Below are positions 50,261 through 63,926 of a stretch of DNA of 64,000 nucleotides, piece by piece; the first letter of the stretch is position 1; the number at the start of each line of letters is the position of its first letter. Under the pieces are notes generated by a model. That model had not been told where the DNA came from and made no database searches. It saw nothing but the letters and a program-made list of their open reading frames with translations. The position numbers and the translations under genes were made by a program. The DNA comes from Strongylocentrotus droebachiensis (taxonomy: Eukaryota > Echinodermata > Echinoidea > Camarodonta > Strongylocentrotidae): the NCBI GenBank assembly GCA_035222895.1, contig JAVYIG010000115.1, positions 1 through 64,000 on the forward strand, given 5' to 3'.

Positions 50261-52599
50261 TAGATCACGACAGGCCTTTAGATCAGTTTCATACAGTGCA
50301 CTGTAAGAAAGTGCTTTCTTCATCCCCCTTTACTTTTACAGCAAATGATATTCTGCTCTGACTTATAAATCTTAAATATCTGTTTTAAAAGGTGTTTGTC
50401 CAATATGCAAATAAACAGATAGGAAACTGGAAGCAAGTTATTTCTTCTGAAAGACTGAAGAGCATGATTTAAAGATTCATAGATAGAATGTAACTGCATT
50501 ATTATGCCAAGTAAAATGTATACATTTCATATGTGTCTACATTCACTGGCCTACAATGACTTTACAAATGTTATTTTTTACGAATGATCATGTCAGTACA
50601 TGTATAAACTGATATACATGTATTGTTGTGAAAAATATAGGATGTAGGATGCCCATAATACAAAATCAGAAGTATCAAGACATTATAGAAAGAATAACAT
50701 AAATACTATTGACATTCATAATGTTCAGTCTGCTCTATATGTAACTGAAAATGTATTCTTGGGGATGAGCAAACAATTAAATCCTAAATCAAACCAAACT
50801 TAGAAGGGTAAAACCCATGTACATTTAAGAAACAGAGATTAGACAGATTTGAGAGAGAGAAACAAAGAAGCAGCACATAGCTTTGTGTGTGTACTGTAGG
50901 GGTCATACCATCACTTTAAGATGTTTAGAGGTCGGGTCATGGAAGTCAAGCTCCCACAACAGACAGAGGAACCCATCTATCATCCCTGAATTTGAGGTTT
51001 AGGGAGACCCGGGTAGTTTCATCCAGGAGCTTTGTGAATGGTCCAAGGCTTCATAAAGAAGATATTTTTCTTTTTCGTGTTCCATTTTTAATTTGGTATG
51101 TTCATGCAAAATTATAGGAAGATATGGCTGAAATTAATCCTCATTAATAAATCATTTAGATTGTGTTGAAATATGTCCCTCACAAAAGTTTTTTTTAATA
51201 TGACCCTGCCAAAAGTGAGAGATAATAGATGAGACTTTAAATATTCTGAAATGACAATTTTTTTTTATTGAATACTACTGTAGCTTTGCATTACAGAGAA
51301 CAGCTACCAGTATTATCCATTTGAATGTATTTCTGTATCTACATTGTACAAGAACTCACTCACCATGAAACTTCCATCTTGCTACTTGCTTCATTTCTTC
51401 TCTATCGATCAATCCATCCCAGTCACAAAGCAACTCCAGAAGTAAAAGTCCATTCTATTCTTTAAATGGCAGCGACTTTGCTGAGCTTGCTACATATGAA
51501 CAACAAATTCCTGCTGAGCCTTCTCCTACCAAAACCATCAAGAACTTGATACCTGTATATACCTCTCCTAATCTTAGTTCACTCCCTTCTCCGTCTCCAG
51601 CAGAAGACAGACCTTGAGCCAGTAGTAACCCTGACTTTGTCTTTGATTTCTCTCCAGTAAGTGGATACTCCCTCCCTCGGTCCGCACAATCACCATTGTA
51701 GTTTTGTAACATGAGGAATGTTGGTTTTTGACAACCATTGCGAGGCTTTAACATTAGGTAAACAGGGTGGCCCTGCAGACCGAATTCTTCACAAATTTAT
51801 TCACTGGATTATGAAAGAGGAAAGTGCATTTATTATTTGCTTGCCTTCTGATTGAACTATTTGGTTTCTATCTTGTGGCCAGTTGGCCACGCAACTTGTT
51901 TTTATCACCAGTTTAATACAGAAATGATCAAAATCAATATTAGATCATTGGACTTGATACATGTACACACATGTACTAAGTAGTAATCAAACCTTTTAAA
52001 TAACAGTTGTGACACTTTCATGTATATAGTTACCAAAGTAGATGAAAACTAATATCGTTTTCAAAATATATTCCTATACTTCAATAATCAATCAAAGGGC
52101 AATAACATTTGATGTACCAGATATTTGAAAGTGTTTATTTTTCTTCTGTATTGCTTTACGCCTGAATAGATGATGTATGGATATTGCAGTATAAATTTGT
52201 GTAAAGATAGAGAGAGTTGTATTGATTCAAAAGCTATGAACAAATAACAGACATACAGGTACATGTAACCAACTACAGACAGTAAAAATGAATTTAATAC
52301 TTTCTACTGAATTAATTTTTACTTGGTCATGCTAGAGCAAGTACATTTTGTGTATTTCTGCATGAGCATGATTCATCAAAAACAATAGTATTGAATTTTC
52401 TAGGAAGAACTGCTCAACCACTAGAAAGAGAACACCCTAGTCACGCTAATCTCTTATTATGAAAGAAGGTGGAGACTGACCAGCAAGGATTGCATCAATG
52501 AGAGGCAAGCAACGGTCTTTTCAGAGCACATAAGTATTTTCTGGAGTGCTGTGCTGATTCTTGAGTTGAGAGAGCTGTTACATAACAACACCCACTGGC

Positions 52600-52990
52600 A
52601 CCTATTGGTCTGGGCACTACAGTCCCGATGCAGGTGAAAATGTGCCTATTGTACTCCGTCCCGGTGATCAAAAGGGCAGGGAGTAGGGAACAGTCAAGGT
52701 GTCATAAAGGTGTGCAAAAGGGGTGCTTTGTGCCACCTTTTGTTTGCTCAATCCTCCAGCGGAGTATGCATTCACACCTCGGTAACAAAAGAAAGGCAGG
52801 TCTCTTCAAAAGGCCCCACTTGATGTGGCTCAAAAGATGGAGGGATTGCAACCCATACAAAAGAATGCATGCCATAGACACACAGTCCCAGTTACCTCCC
52901 CCTATCTATACACAGCCCAGGCACAGGTAAAGGTACCTGTATAGAGTATAGGTGTGTGGAATGGAATGCAGCCCCATGCTGTTATTCCTA
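52600..52990. promoter_or_regulatory. GC-elevated unique stretch in the long intron
   Basis: A unique segment with AGTCCCGATGCAGGTGAAA and CTCCAGCGGAGTATGCATTC, richer in GC than the AT-rich flanks. No exon signal on the minus strand. Confidence 0.2.
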
Positions 52991-53639
52991 CCTTCAAATC
53001 GGGAGAAGATGTTATGCCTTGTTCACCTTTTCAAAATCGATTTAAAGGCTGACACACATTGAATATGATCACATTTGAGTATATTTCGCATAATGTATAT
53101 TATATTCTATATACAAAATGTATGATGAGCCTATTAATTGCAACAACAAACAACAACAAAAGAAGATACATATCCCTACTCTCCTTAGGATTATTACTAC
53201 AGGCAGTCTGGCATGGGTTGGTCACTTATGCTACTTATGAATTTGGACCTCATCTACATGTAAAAGACAATGACAAAAATTACATACTTTCCTTTGAGTT
53301 TATTAAAGCTAAAAAAGTATCAAATAGTACTTTGCAAGGTGCTGTTTACATTTGGGGGATATGGCATACACTGTAGTGTATTCCTTTGATAGTGTTGGGA
53401 CAGTAAGATGGCCAACAAAGGCAATCACCAGATAAATGCTCTTCTAAAAAATGTCAAAAAGAAGTATTTTCCAAGTGTGTTTACTAACACATCCAGAATC
53501 ATCTTTTGACACATTACATGTGGTTGATAACTTGTCTGCCCAAAACTTTCCAATGTACTCTTTGAAAGAGATTGAAATGTATTCATGGAATATAAAAGCA
53601 TTAAAACCATTTATGTTTTTACTCAGAACCTTAAATACT

Positions 53640-54080
53640 GCCTCTAGGCACTTTGATTTCCTGCAAAGCTTCTTTCAGAGAAAGAATGCGGCCGGGGTAT
53701 AATGAAACCATTCACACCTTTGCGCACAGCCAGTCTTCTTTGTCTTGGATAATTCAATTACGCCTCAAGCCCCCTCTTCAGCTATCTCTCACAAACTACA
53801 AACTTCTGCATGCCACGCAAGATTTAAGACACCTCAATCTGGTCTCAGAAGTTGAAGCAAAAGAAATCCTCTCGGGGACATGGGGAAACAACGGTTGCCA
53901 TGACAATGACATGCGTATTCCCAAGCGTTGTAAAGGTAAAGCTTTTGTGACCGTCTTTCTATTCTGACAATAGAGAGAGAGTTCTCAACCTAAACCTCGG
54001 GTTGGCAGTAAACTGCTAGGGTGGGTCTGAGTCGCTTGCCAAAGCAACTCGATGTGATTACAACACTCATCGGAAAGACG
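53640..54080. promoter_or_regulatory. GC-elevated unique stretch in the long intron
   Basis: A unique stretch with AAGAATGCGGCCGGGGTATA and AACAACGGTTGCCATGACAA. It carries a 104-codon plus-strand frame without recognised similarity. Possible cis-regulatory DNA. Confidence 0.2.
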
Positions 54081-56139
54081 TTGCTATGAGGCAGGAAAAC
54101 ATCTAACAAATACATACCGGTACATACCGGTATAGATAATGAGAAGAATATAGAAAAAGTCATCCCAATTCAGATGAGATGGCAGATACTAATGACCTAA
54201 TTAAAAAATGTGACATGAGGAGGTGTCTTTCTTTTTAATCTATCCCAAAAATAAGTTGGTATTTAAAACATTTAAAGAAGGCCAAAATTATCCTATACAG
54301 TGTAGGGACAACTGTATTACAGTTTTCAATACATACCACTGAACTCTCTAGAAATTGTGAATGTTAAATTCAAATCCAGTTAATTTCCCAAGGTAATGTT
54401 TAAGTTGTGTCATTTTAAATCTCTTTTCAATCCACACAGTAGTCACATATTGATCAGTACAGTATGATCAAACAATATTATTCTCTATTAAACAGAAGCA
54501 AATAATATGAATCTCTGGTAAGAAGGCTATAAATACCAGAGGGGAGGAAGGGATACAGGACCGTTCGTTGAACCTGAACGGCTGACCCATCATGCAATGC
54601 ATCAATGGAATGCTGATTGCTTACTTTGAAGTGAAGTGTTGAGCCGCAAGACCAAGTAATCCTACTCTCGACTCTCAACCTCTTCCTATGTGTGCCATTT
54701 TCTATTATAGCATGTATCATTTTTTAATATAATACATAATATTATAAATATGTGGTAAATGTTGATGAATTAAAGATTAAGTTGAGTTCTAGTCATGCGA
54801 TTGCATTGCGAAAGAAACTGTGTGGAATCAATAAAAAAAGGTTGATCATCTAGCATATACTGTAAGTATTGGTGTGTACTGCAAGGTTCTGGAATTATCA
54901 AAATGATAAGAAATTTGGCCCAGTCTTGGTTAAGTTACAAGCACTGTGCACAGAAAGATGTAAATGGGACTACACAAACATGCCATATTTAGAATATGAA
55001 GGGATTTAAAGAGCCATGCTTTTCAGAGAATATTTTTTATCTGATGTTCTTCCACACTCGAATAATAACAATGATAACGCTCACAAATTATTTTTCACCT
55101 CTTCCGAGAACTCAACATTCTCTTTAAGTACAAGATATTCAAGTTTGCAGTTATGTTTACATAACATGCTTAATATTGTGATAGGTTTTGTGCACTGTTT
55201 TAAACTACAGATGTTCTTTTCTCCATTTTTTAAAAATAATATGAGATAAATGTAGCTTTATAACAAATTTTGCCTTCTCTGGTAGATAAGTAAAGATCTA
55301 ATAAGTGGAAACAGATAGCTAATAAACAAATCTTCTTGATAAGCTTTGAAATTAACGAAGGACAAATTTCTTGAGATAAGTTATTATCCCGGATATTACA
55401 GCTTGTAAGTTGCTCATCAGAGAGAAGGAAAGTCATGCTGCTACCGAAGGGTTTTTTAACTTAAAGGACTACTGCACATCTATATCTTTTTACAATTAAA
55501 CAAATGCTATATGAGACCTTTTCCTTACAAGTCTAAAGTAAATAATTTGTCAGATATGCTTATACACATGATTTTTTGGGTACCTGGTATGTACAGCGAA
55601 TATAAGATTAATTTTGTACAAGAATATTTAAGGGATAGTTTGAAAAGAAAAGGAATAAAATAAGACTATATCATAACAAATTAAATTAAAAAAATCAAAT
55701 AATGGATTTATTTCTGACTGCCTTAAAAAAAAAATTCAAACAAAATCTTTTTTTAACAATATTAAAAAGAGAATGTGATTACTTCTCTTACATTGTACAT
55801 CACATGAACCATATCCTTCCTACGTACATGTGTGAAGTACATCATATTCATTCTAGTCAAAGAATTCTATCAGCCTGAAATCAATACAAAAAGATAAAAT
55901 GATACTGGAAAAATTCTCACTCTGTCTTTCTGTTAAACTTTACAAAATCAAACACAATACATTGTAGCCTAAATGACTTACACAACTGTACGTACCCAAG
56001 ATGGACTGCCATTTAAAGTCTATGTACAGTACATGTAGCTACAGTTGTAGTCTTTCTTTAATTAGTGTTTAGGTTTGAGAGCATGTTAGCTTTCTGTCAA
56101 CACGATTGCAGCAAGGATATTGAGTAGGAGGAAGGAGGC

Positions 56140-56340
56140 TAGCTATTAAGACTCTACAATCACGATGTTTGCGGGATCTCAGCCCGAATGTGACTGCAAC
56201 AAAAGAAAAAGTTTCGGAGGCGAGAGGGAAATTAATCAAATTAGGGCTTTTAGTAGAGCCCTGTTAGAGCGCTATTTATCCACCAAGGGGTTAGGCAAGG
56301 CTGTATAAGGATTTTAGTCGGAGGTGATGACAGACATGCA
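56140..56340. promoter_or_regulatory. Unique stretch with CG-rich motifs in the long intron
   Basis: TTTGCGGGATCTCAGCCCGA, TTTCGGAGGCGAGAGGGAA and GTTAGAGCGCTATTTATCCA lie together without repeats. It stands out from the AT-rich intron around it. Confidence 0.22.
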
Positions 56341-59300
56341 AAATAATACACTGATATTGGATGATTATTATGTACTGTAGATTCAATGACTTGTGTCACA
56401 ATCTGAAATTTACGAGATTATAAATGTCAATGTATTAGGAATTTATTAAATATAACTGTCATTGTTATCTCAATTTTGTTAATTCTTATCAACATGATTT
56501 GAAAAATAAATAATTTAATGGTCCTTTTTCTTTATTTTTTTCTTCCTTTTTTTGCACATGCATCTTTAAAAATATGTTGGGTGGTCTTTTTGATAGGAAA
56601 AAAAGAACTTCCTACTTCTTAATCTAAAAGAAGGCTTATTGTTATATTTTTTAACCTACCAATACGTTTTTTGCCGATCATACATGTATATTAGGCTATT
56701 CCTTCCAGTGTTCGCCCTTATTTACTTTTCCTTGGTTTAAACTAAGGACTATATTTCAAATGGGGTACATTTCATAGACAATGAATTGGGATCGTACTTT
56801 CTACACGTCATTTGATTTTTGTAGATTTAATAACTATTCACATATGAAATGACATGGACATAATGCATATAAATACATCACAATACCACTGCAGACTCAA
56901 AGTATTCACAGTTCATCTAAACTGCATGAATCATAACCTCAAAATACAGAGCCAGTCCAACAATATTCATTATTGACTTCATATTATTCAAACAGTCTCC
57001 CATTTCCATGGTGATTCTTTATCCCACTGAAAGCCCCTGTAGCATTGATTCCACCTTACAGTCTCACAGGCAGTCAGCATTCAGCTAAACAAGCTATAAG
57101 TGGACGACCTCATGTAGAGACAAACCCTGGTTGACAATCACTGTACACAATAACCCTAACCTGACCCACTATGCAACAAATCAAGGGCTTATTATAATGA
57201 AACATATAAAAAGGGATTCATGGGGAATAGACTATGAGGACATTAAAGAAAAAGAGACTTTAGGGGGTTCATTTGCATACAGCTGCACACAATATTACAG
57301 TGCGCACACACTGGACTGTGACTCCTTGCACGCGTACGCCAGACGCACACATACACAATGTCATGTGCGCACACTCGTACACACACAAAAACTACAAAAG
57401 AACGGTAGACAGGCTTTCAATCTCTCTGTATATGAGCAACCTACTGTGCGTAGTACACATGCACTAATAGTAGTACTAGCTACTGCATAAATTAAAAAAA
57501 TCCTGTAACACAGGCTACTGTTTGGTGTATACACACACGCCAATCTTTATGGGTGGGGATGAAGGCATACTATTCTATTCTATAGCAAAGTGGGAGTAAA
57601 CTTGAAGTGTATTTGTATCACCATGACATTAAAAGTGATTTATTACACTCGGTTAAGCGTCCAGAAAAAATGGCCTTGGTAATCCCATATATCACTGGGT
57701 CCTTAAGATACTGGCCTACATCATCTTCATATTTATTATGCACCTGTGACCAATGTGACCATACATGTGGGGCAACATATGAACAATCTGTTCTAAGCAG
57801 GTTAAATGTACCTTTCAATGATACATATGACCATACATTATACGCAGGTAGTAAGATCAATGAAGATAATTATTTAGATCTTTTATTGTGTGATTATCTT
57901 TGTTTGCTATATTACATGTACATTTATTTAACCAAATCGATGGAGAAAAAAGAAAACATAGTCAGGACCTGTTTAGCAAAGTTGAGCAAATCCTTTATTT
58001 ATAAATATATATTACCGGTAGGCTAAATGTAAAATATTTGTTGGCACTCAACAGTTTTATTTTCTTCATTTTTCGGGAGAAAAGGGAAGGTGATTACAGA
58101 CAAATGAACATAGAAAACTGAACAGGTAATAAAAAACCTATCCAGAGTTTATCTCAAGTCATTATGTACATGTATGTGCAACAGTCAAAATAATTGAGAA
58201 GTTTGAAGATAATATCTTATCTGATTAGAGATTGACTGTTTGCGGAACCCACCCAAATAGAAATAAATTGTACGGAAGCAATCAAAAAAATTCTTTACAA
58301 ATGTAGAAAACTAATCCATTCCGTGTTATGTTAGGAGATTACTATCAGTCTCCTCACATGTTGCGCAATGTATCTGGGGACACATTCCTATAAATACAAC
58401 AAAAAGTACTTCTTTTGTTTTCAGCCTGCATCACAATCGATATTGATGCAATTAGGAAATTAAATGTGTCATGACAATTTGGGAGGAGGAAAATGGGTTT
58501 TTTGAAGCAGGTAATGAAGATGAATGTCGTCAGTGAAAAGTAGAGGAAGATATGAAGGAGATAAAATCCTCCTTGTCTGGCAGGGTGCGCTCTACGGGCA
58601 TAACTTTCTTCAGCCTTTTCCTGCCGCTTTTGATAAATGTGTTTCCCGTCATCGGCAATAATTAATTGCTACTGATCAAAATCTCCCATAGTTGTTCTTG
58701 AAATCATCTGTAGGTTCAAATCATAAATATACTATTGATTCGAATCAAAACCTCAAGACTTTATCAAAATTACATCAAGAAAAGAAATTAGGTTTACTTG
58801 GAAAAGAAACATTTTGGCATGTGACCTTTAACGAATTTGGAACGAAAATTGAACGAGTCAATTGTTTGTGTTTTCTTCATCAAAAGAAGAAATATGATGG
58901 GGATATAAACACATAAAGGCAGGTATGTTGTTGTTACATTTTGTCATGGACTTTAACTTTCCACAATGAAGCAACCTCACATTTCATTCTTCACAAACTT
59001 AGCCCCAAACTCAAGAGCTTAATAATTTAATAAAAGTTTGTTTAGTATGCATCATGTTTACTTTAGTTTACTTTAAAATATGTCTGTGTCAAATTTTCAT
59101 CAGTAAATCTGTATTACCAAGTTGGTACCGAAAACAATTATTGTTTTCTTTTCTTAAATGTACATTTACAAGTAGTCCTACACCTACATGTAAGATCTAC
59201 CCTGTAACAAATGTACAATTTCCATTTTCTCTTATTATGTAATAGAGAATAAATACTTGACAATATTAAGTATTTGTTTCCACCTGATGCCCATCATCAC

Positions 59301-60089
59301 TGTATTGTTTCTTTCTTGTAGTGTTGGTGTGGAAGACACGTTACAGCCCGCATCTTAATTAGATTATGGTTCCGACAAGATCCACTTAATGACTAATAAT
59401 GACCATCATATCCTGAAACGAACAGACTTTACCCTGCTCACATTTGAAAATGAACTATTAAATCTTCTGCAAGATCTAACTTTAGGGGGTTACAGTACAA
59501 CGCACAATAATTATTATTTCAATATTTGTTTCAAGAAATTGGTTGTACAAATTTAACATTATTTAAAAAAATGAATTTTTAATGAAGATTCAACTACCGG
59601 TAAAATAATATTATTGACTCTAATGAGGAGAGAGTCAAGCAATATTCTATGTAAGATTTGTACATTTCTCAATAGCAATGCAATGTGACTGTTGGCTTTG
59701 GGAAATTTTGAAGTATTGTGGTTTGTAAAGATTTTGAACAGGTATCAGTAATCGCTTTTATAATTCTATTTTCTTTCATTGCCATAGATTGCCTGAGGGA
59801 AGATACCAAGGAAGCAATACATTAATTTATTTACATGTACATCGCAAGGTGTCCCCTCAACACTGAGGACAGAACACTATCAAAATACCACATCAAACAT
59901 AATGTGAACACGCTCTTGACTTAACCTGAAGAAACATAACATGCTTTTATCTATTTCTTATCATCGGATGCATCTAGAATGCAAAATCTGTAATTGTGTT
60001 TCCGCAAGAATACCTATATTCAATCAGGAGTGATCTAGGCCTAAAGTGGTAGTGGTTGTCTCGTATGAAGTAAATTAATTAGCACTTAC

Positions 60090-60210
60090 ATTCCCTTCTC
60101 AGACAATCACAAGGTTGCGCTCCAAATTGCGGAGCATATGCAATTAGCACACCGACCCTACGCTAATACGAACCCCTACTCTTCAGCATTGATTTTACAA
60201 TCACCGGGTA
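60090..60210. promoter_or_regulatory. Short unique stretch in the long intron
   Basis: CAAGGTTGCGCTCCAAATTG and GCGGAGCATATGCAATTAGC contain an E-box-like CATATG beside an octamer-like ATGCAATTA. These motifs also occur by chance. Confidence 0.18.
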
Positions 60211-60298
60211 ACAGTTAATTACAGATGCACTAATAGAATTTCCTCTTTCTATCAAATGAAGGGTGCTCTTGAGAAAGCATACCTACAGTTCTTCTAAA

Positions 60299-60415
60299 CT
60301 CTCTCTCTCTCCCCCTTCCTCTTTCTTCCTCTCCCTCTTCTTCTCTTTCCCTTTCCATTGTTTCTTCTCTCTTCCTTTCTCACTATTTTCTCTCTCATCT
60401 TTCTCCTCTTTCCTT
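60299..60415. repeat. CT-rich polypyrimidine tract
   Basis: About 115 bp nearly free of purines on the plus strand, mixing CTCT, CCTCTTT and TTCCTC units. Confidence 0.85.
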
Positions 60416-62389
60416 GGTATATACTCCATCTAAATTTTGCTTCTTTTTCTATCTCAACCCACCTTCCATCTTTTCCTCCGCATCGTTTTTATTTGAGTTG
60501 TTACTGCCGAGTAACGAGTAGACTGAGATTGCTACGAGTGGAGGTTAATGACTAGGCCATATTCATCTTCTTGAGGCAGTTTTTTATGATTGAGTTATCA
60601 CAAGATTCAATGCCATATAGAGCAAGGCTGTAGAGAGTGAAGGCGCACTGTACATTCAAATTAGTGTTACTGCTAGCATTATTAGCCTAGAATTACATTG
60701 CGAGATTGGCCAACAATCCGATTTCTGTTCTCTAAAATGTCCCTCTTTCATCTAGGCCTATAATCGGGTTCCAAATATTTGTCATGATAATAAGCATAAT
60801 AATTACATTATCATACGCAAGTCAAAACATTGAATGAAAAAGAGAACTATTAAATGCATGGCAATGCAGGCAGTTCTATTATCTTTCTTCCTGTTAAAAT
60901 AAATCCATTTGCATGATTTTATTAAAAAATTAACATCCCAAAGTAGCCATAAAACATCAAGGACAAGACACATACATATAGATGCAAGAAATAAATGAAT
61001 TCAGGTATATTGATCATTCTATTGAGTAAACTTAGTTTAATACGTAGCAGACAATCTGCTTCACAAGTAGAAGAACGGTATGGGGCTAAACTTGATTAGC
61101 ACTTGTGCAATTTTTTAATAGCTCCTAATTATAAGCTTCCTTTGGTAAACATATTTACTAGTTATTTTGTTGGTAAAGAAAACATCAATGTCAGATAATA
61201 TGTGTAGTGTTAGGAACTGCATTTATAATATTCAAGGATAATCATTAACGCCTTAATTAACAGACTACCAATCATATTAGAAATTTCCATTTATCGTGTA
61301 CAATGTCTGGCTCAATAAGTAGAATATCACTGTATAGAGCCAGTAGTTTTACAATGAGATGCACAGAAGTATGGTAATCAATAACTCAGAGTAAAATTGA
61401 ATAAATGGTTGCCTCTATTTCTCACTCACTGGGGTGGTTTGAAAGAGCAATGAACAGCTTCAGACTACCCTTGAACTTTGACCTCTACTTACGAGCTGCA
61501 TGGAAGTGACTGAGGGAAATCTCTCCACAAATTTATTCTAACCCCTCATGGCCCCCAGTGCTCAAAAACTGCCTTGTCTGTCTTCAGCTCCAAGTACAGA
61601 TTAACTGTACTTGCTGTCTTTCCAACTCCAATCAAATTTATGCACATACGGTACATGAACAGTTAGATTTATTCATACCCTTTCAAAGTTTTGTAATTTT
61701 TAAAGTTTATGTAAAATTGATTTGTCTGATTTATTTTTCTTGAGAATGTGACAAATTTAGGCTTACTGGTACATCTAAAAGTGTTCAAAATGGCCCTAAT
61801 TTAGCCAGTTCACCTTTCATTACCAAGTTACAAAAAAAACATCAAATTTACAAGGAATATGAATAATTTAGTTATTAACGAGTAAATAACTAGACATTAG
61901 GGGCCTTTACACTGCAAGCAAAAACCATTGGTTTTGTGACGTTCCTTAGTTTTGATAAAAGTTGCTAGGCAACCACCCATAAATACAACAAATATTTTAT
62001 GATAGATGAAGTATTCTATTCTATCAATGAACTATTCTATTTTAGGGTTACATCACTCTTTTTCTTATATTTTTAATTCTTTATAATATTAATTAGCTTT
62101 GCTTCCTAAGGATCCCCATTCCCATATCTAATATGTTGAAGAGGCTTCTATATACTGTTTCTAAATCTCCACATTTGTGCACTCTTCAACACAACGTCAC
62201 ATAGTCACCCTAAATGTACCTTCTCCTCGCTTTCGGAATCTACATTATCAATACTACATGTTTCTGATGAAGATAGTGGTTAACTTGCTGAAGTTGCTGT
62301 AAATGTACCTCATTGTACCACTCTTTCTTGGTTATTTCTGTAATCCCCATAGCCTTGTTTTAGAGCAAAGATCTACCTGATTGGCACAA

Positions 62390-62620
62390 CCCCATAGGTG
62401 CTTGGAACGAAAAAATAGGGCTCAGCGAAAGGAAGGAACATGGCTGAACAAAAAATGCGATAAAGGCGATTGCCCCACTGCTAGTGACTGCTGGATCGAG
62501 CCGTAAAATGCCCCGTTAAACGTGCGAACCTGGGCCGCCTCTCTGGGGAGATCGGAGCTGGCTTAATTCTGATGGGGATGAGGGAAATTGCACTTTGGCT
62601 CTTATTCTTCTCCTAGCCCC
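62390..62620. promoter_or_regulatory. GC-elevated unique stretch close to the MFSPP exon
   Basis: Lies 1.2-1.5 kb downstream, in the sense of transcription, of the exon at 63839-63926. Contains AGGCGATTGCCCCACTGC, GATCGAGCCGTAAAATGCCC and ACGTGCGAACCTGGGCCGC. No coding signal was found. A position near the start of a long intron is common for enhancers, which is inference. Confidence 0.25.
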
Positions 62621-63838
62621 CATTGACCTTAAAATCTTGGGCAGTGAATTCCAAGCTTTGGAGCTACTCTGCAACATAAAGCATGGGCTTTATGGGGAAT
62701 CCAGGCTTGGTGGAATAGGTAAGGCCTGTACTTGATACATGCTTCTGTAATTTCCTTGCTCTCTAAAGCAGGGTTAATGGGTTTCAAGGAAACATACATG
62801 GGAGGGAATGTTGGACTTGATCTGGTGGAACTGTGGAAAACGAATTGACAAAAACCTTGGATTCCATCTTACACTCTGGTCTATTTCCTATTGGCAGTTC
62901 AAAGTCTACTGCTGTTTTGTGGAAAATAGAACAAGCAAAGAACATAATTTTCATATAGTACGGTCATTTTATGCACAATAACAATACAGGACATACATGT
63001 AACACCTTAATCCCGAATCTTTAAAACAATAATTTTTCTTTTTTGTGTCTTTAGCATACGATGTAAATTTTGGAAATTTTGGAAAATCTGAATATTCACT
63101 TCTCCTGATAATATTGAATAAAGATTTAATTTGTTAATGCTAACTGAAAGAGTTTGCTACATTATCAACTAGTGTATGTTCATAGTTCATCCAATAATAT
63201 ACAATAGAAGCGTATAATAAAGAGTGTACGGCTTGAATAGAAGACAATGATTGGGCCTTTATCATACCAAGAAGTTGATCCTACAGACAATTACTTAAGC
63301 CAGGGGTAAAGGAACTTATCAAAATCGCATTATCACAACCCCCAATGGAAACACAAAAGGGTAAATCTTTTCTTGATTTAATTTCAAGCGAGTATTTTGA
63401 TGACAGTTCAATACAAAGAACTCCAAACAAAGGCTGACTGGAGCTTGGAGTGATGATGCAGTACTCTAAGCATCCCCCATCACACACTCACACTTGCATA
63501 AATCAACCTGGCAGTCATTGTAAACAACCATCAGCATTCATGGATTCACTTTAATACTCTCACACTACTTTTAAAATGCTGTATGAAGTCACATGTAAGT
63601 GGTATTGGTGTGTTATGATAAATCTTACAATTATTGTATATCTCGCTGATAGCTCCATGTTGCAAAAAAAAAAAATCTTCCCCTACACTTCAAAACATAA
63701 CAATCTATCCATGAACAAACTGCCATATTGATTGACACATCGTGTACAATGTAAGAATTATGCAATGTAACTGCAATACTTTAAATCAAAACAGTCACAA
63801 AAACAAAACAGAAAAAAGGTGATTAAAATCTAAATTAC

Positions 63839-63926
63839 CTTGCTTGTAGTTGGATGCTGAATGATGTTCAGCGGCAGCTACATTTCCATTCTTTCGGCCA
63901 CCCTCACCCGTTGGTGGGGAAAACAT
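63839..63926 (-). CDS. TCF3/4/12: E-protein (TCF3/4/12-type) internal exon, MFSPP block, AD1 side
   Basis: This is the most 5' exon visible of a minus-strand E-protein, a nuclear transcription factor that dimerises with tissue-specific bHLH proteins on E-box DNA. The 88-nt exon enters in phase 0 after a pyrimidine-rich acceptor ending in TGCAG and leaves in phase 1 at CAAG|GTAATT. It encodes 29 residues starting MFSPPTGEGGRKNGN. Vertebrate TCF4 and TCF12 have MFSPPV-SGK at this point, directly after LSDLLDFSA, and there too an exon starts exactly at the Met. The Met is therefore internal coding sequence rather than a proven start, although it could serve as one in a shorter isoform. The preceding exon lies outside the window. 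The identification depends on the chain with the five downstream exons, because no bHLH is visible. Confidence 0.88.

Larger units (their letters stand above)
30260..63838 (-). other. Long intron, 33.6 kb, phase 1
   Basis: This single intron fills half the window and separates the MFSPP exon from the Trp exon. It contains a 104-bp tandem duplication (35381-35590), a TG run (35960-36006), a 365-380 bp tandem array (36768-37707), a C tract (38068-38080), a 100-bp near-palindrome (45981-46080), two MITE-like elements (47612-48047, 49874-50260), a hairpin (48417-48462), a CT tract (60299-60415) and several GC-elevated unique islands. Remaining stretches are AT-rich with no gene. In vertebrate TCF4 and TCF12 the introns near the 5' end carry alternative promoters. 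The same is possible here, but no promoter could be identified. Confidence 0.8.

Noticed and set aside
57607-58026. 139-codon plus-strand open frame
   Set aside because: Tyr/Leu-rich without a recognisable domain in AT-rich DNA, with a competing frame on the other strand.
63924-63926. ATG at the start of the MFSPP exon as the protein start
   Set aside because: It follows an acceptor directly, and in related proteins this Met is internal after LLDFSA. A start here would need a transcript beginning in the intron.
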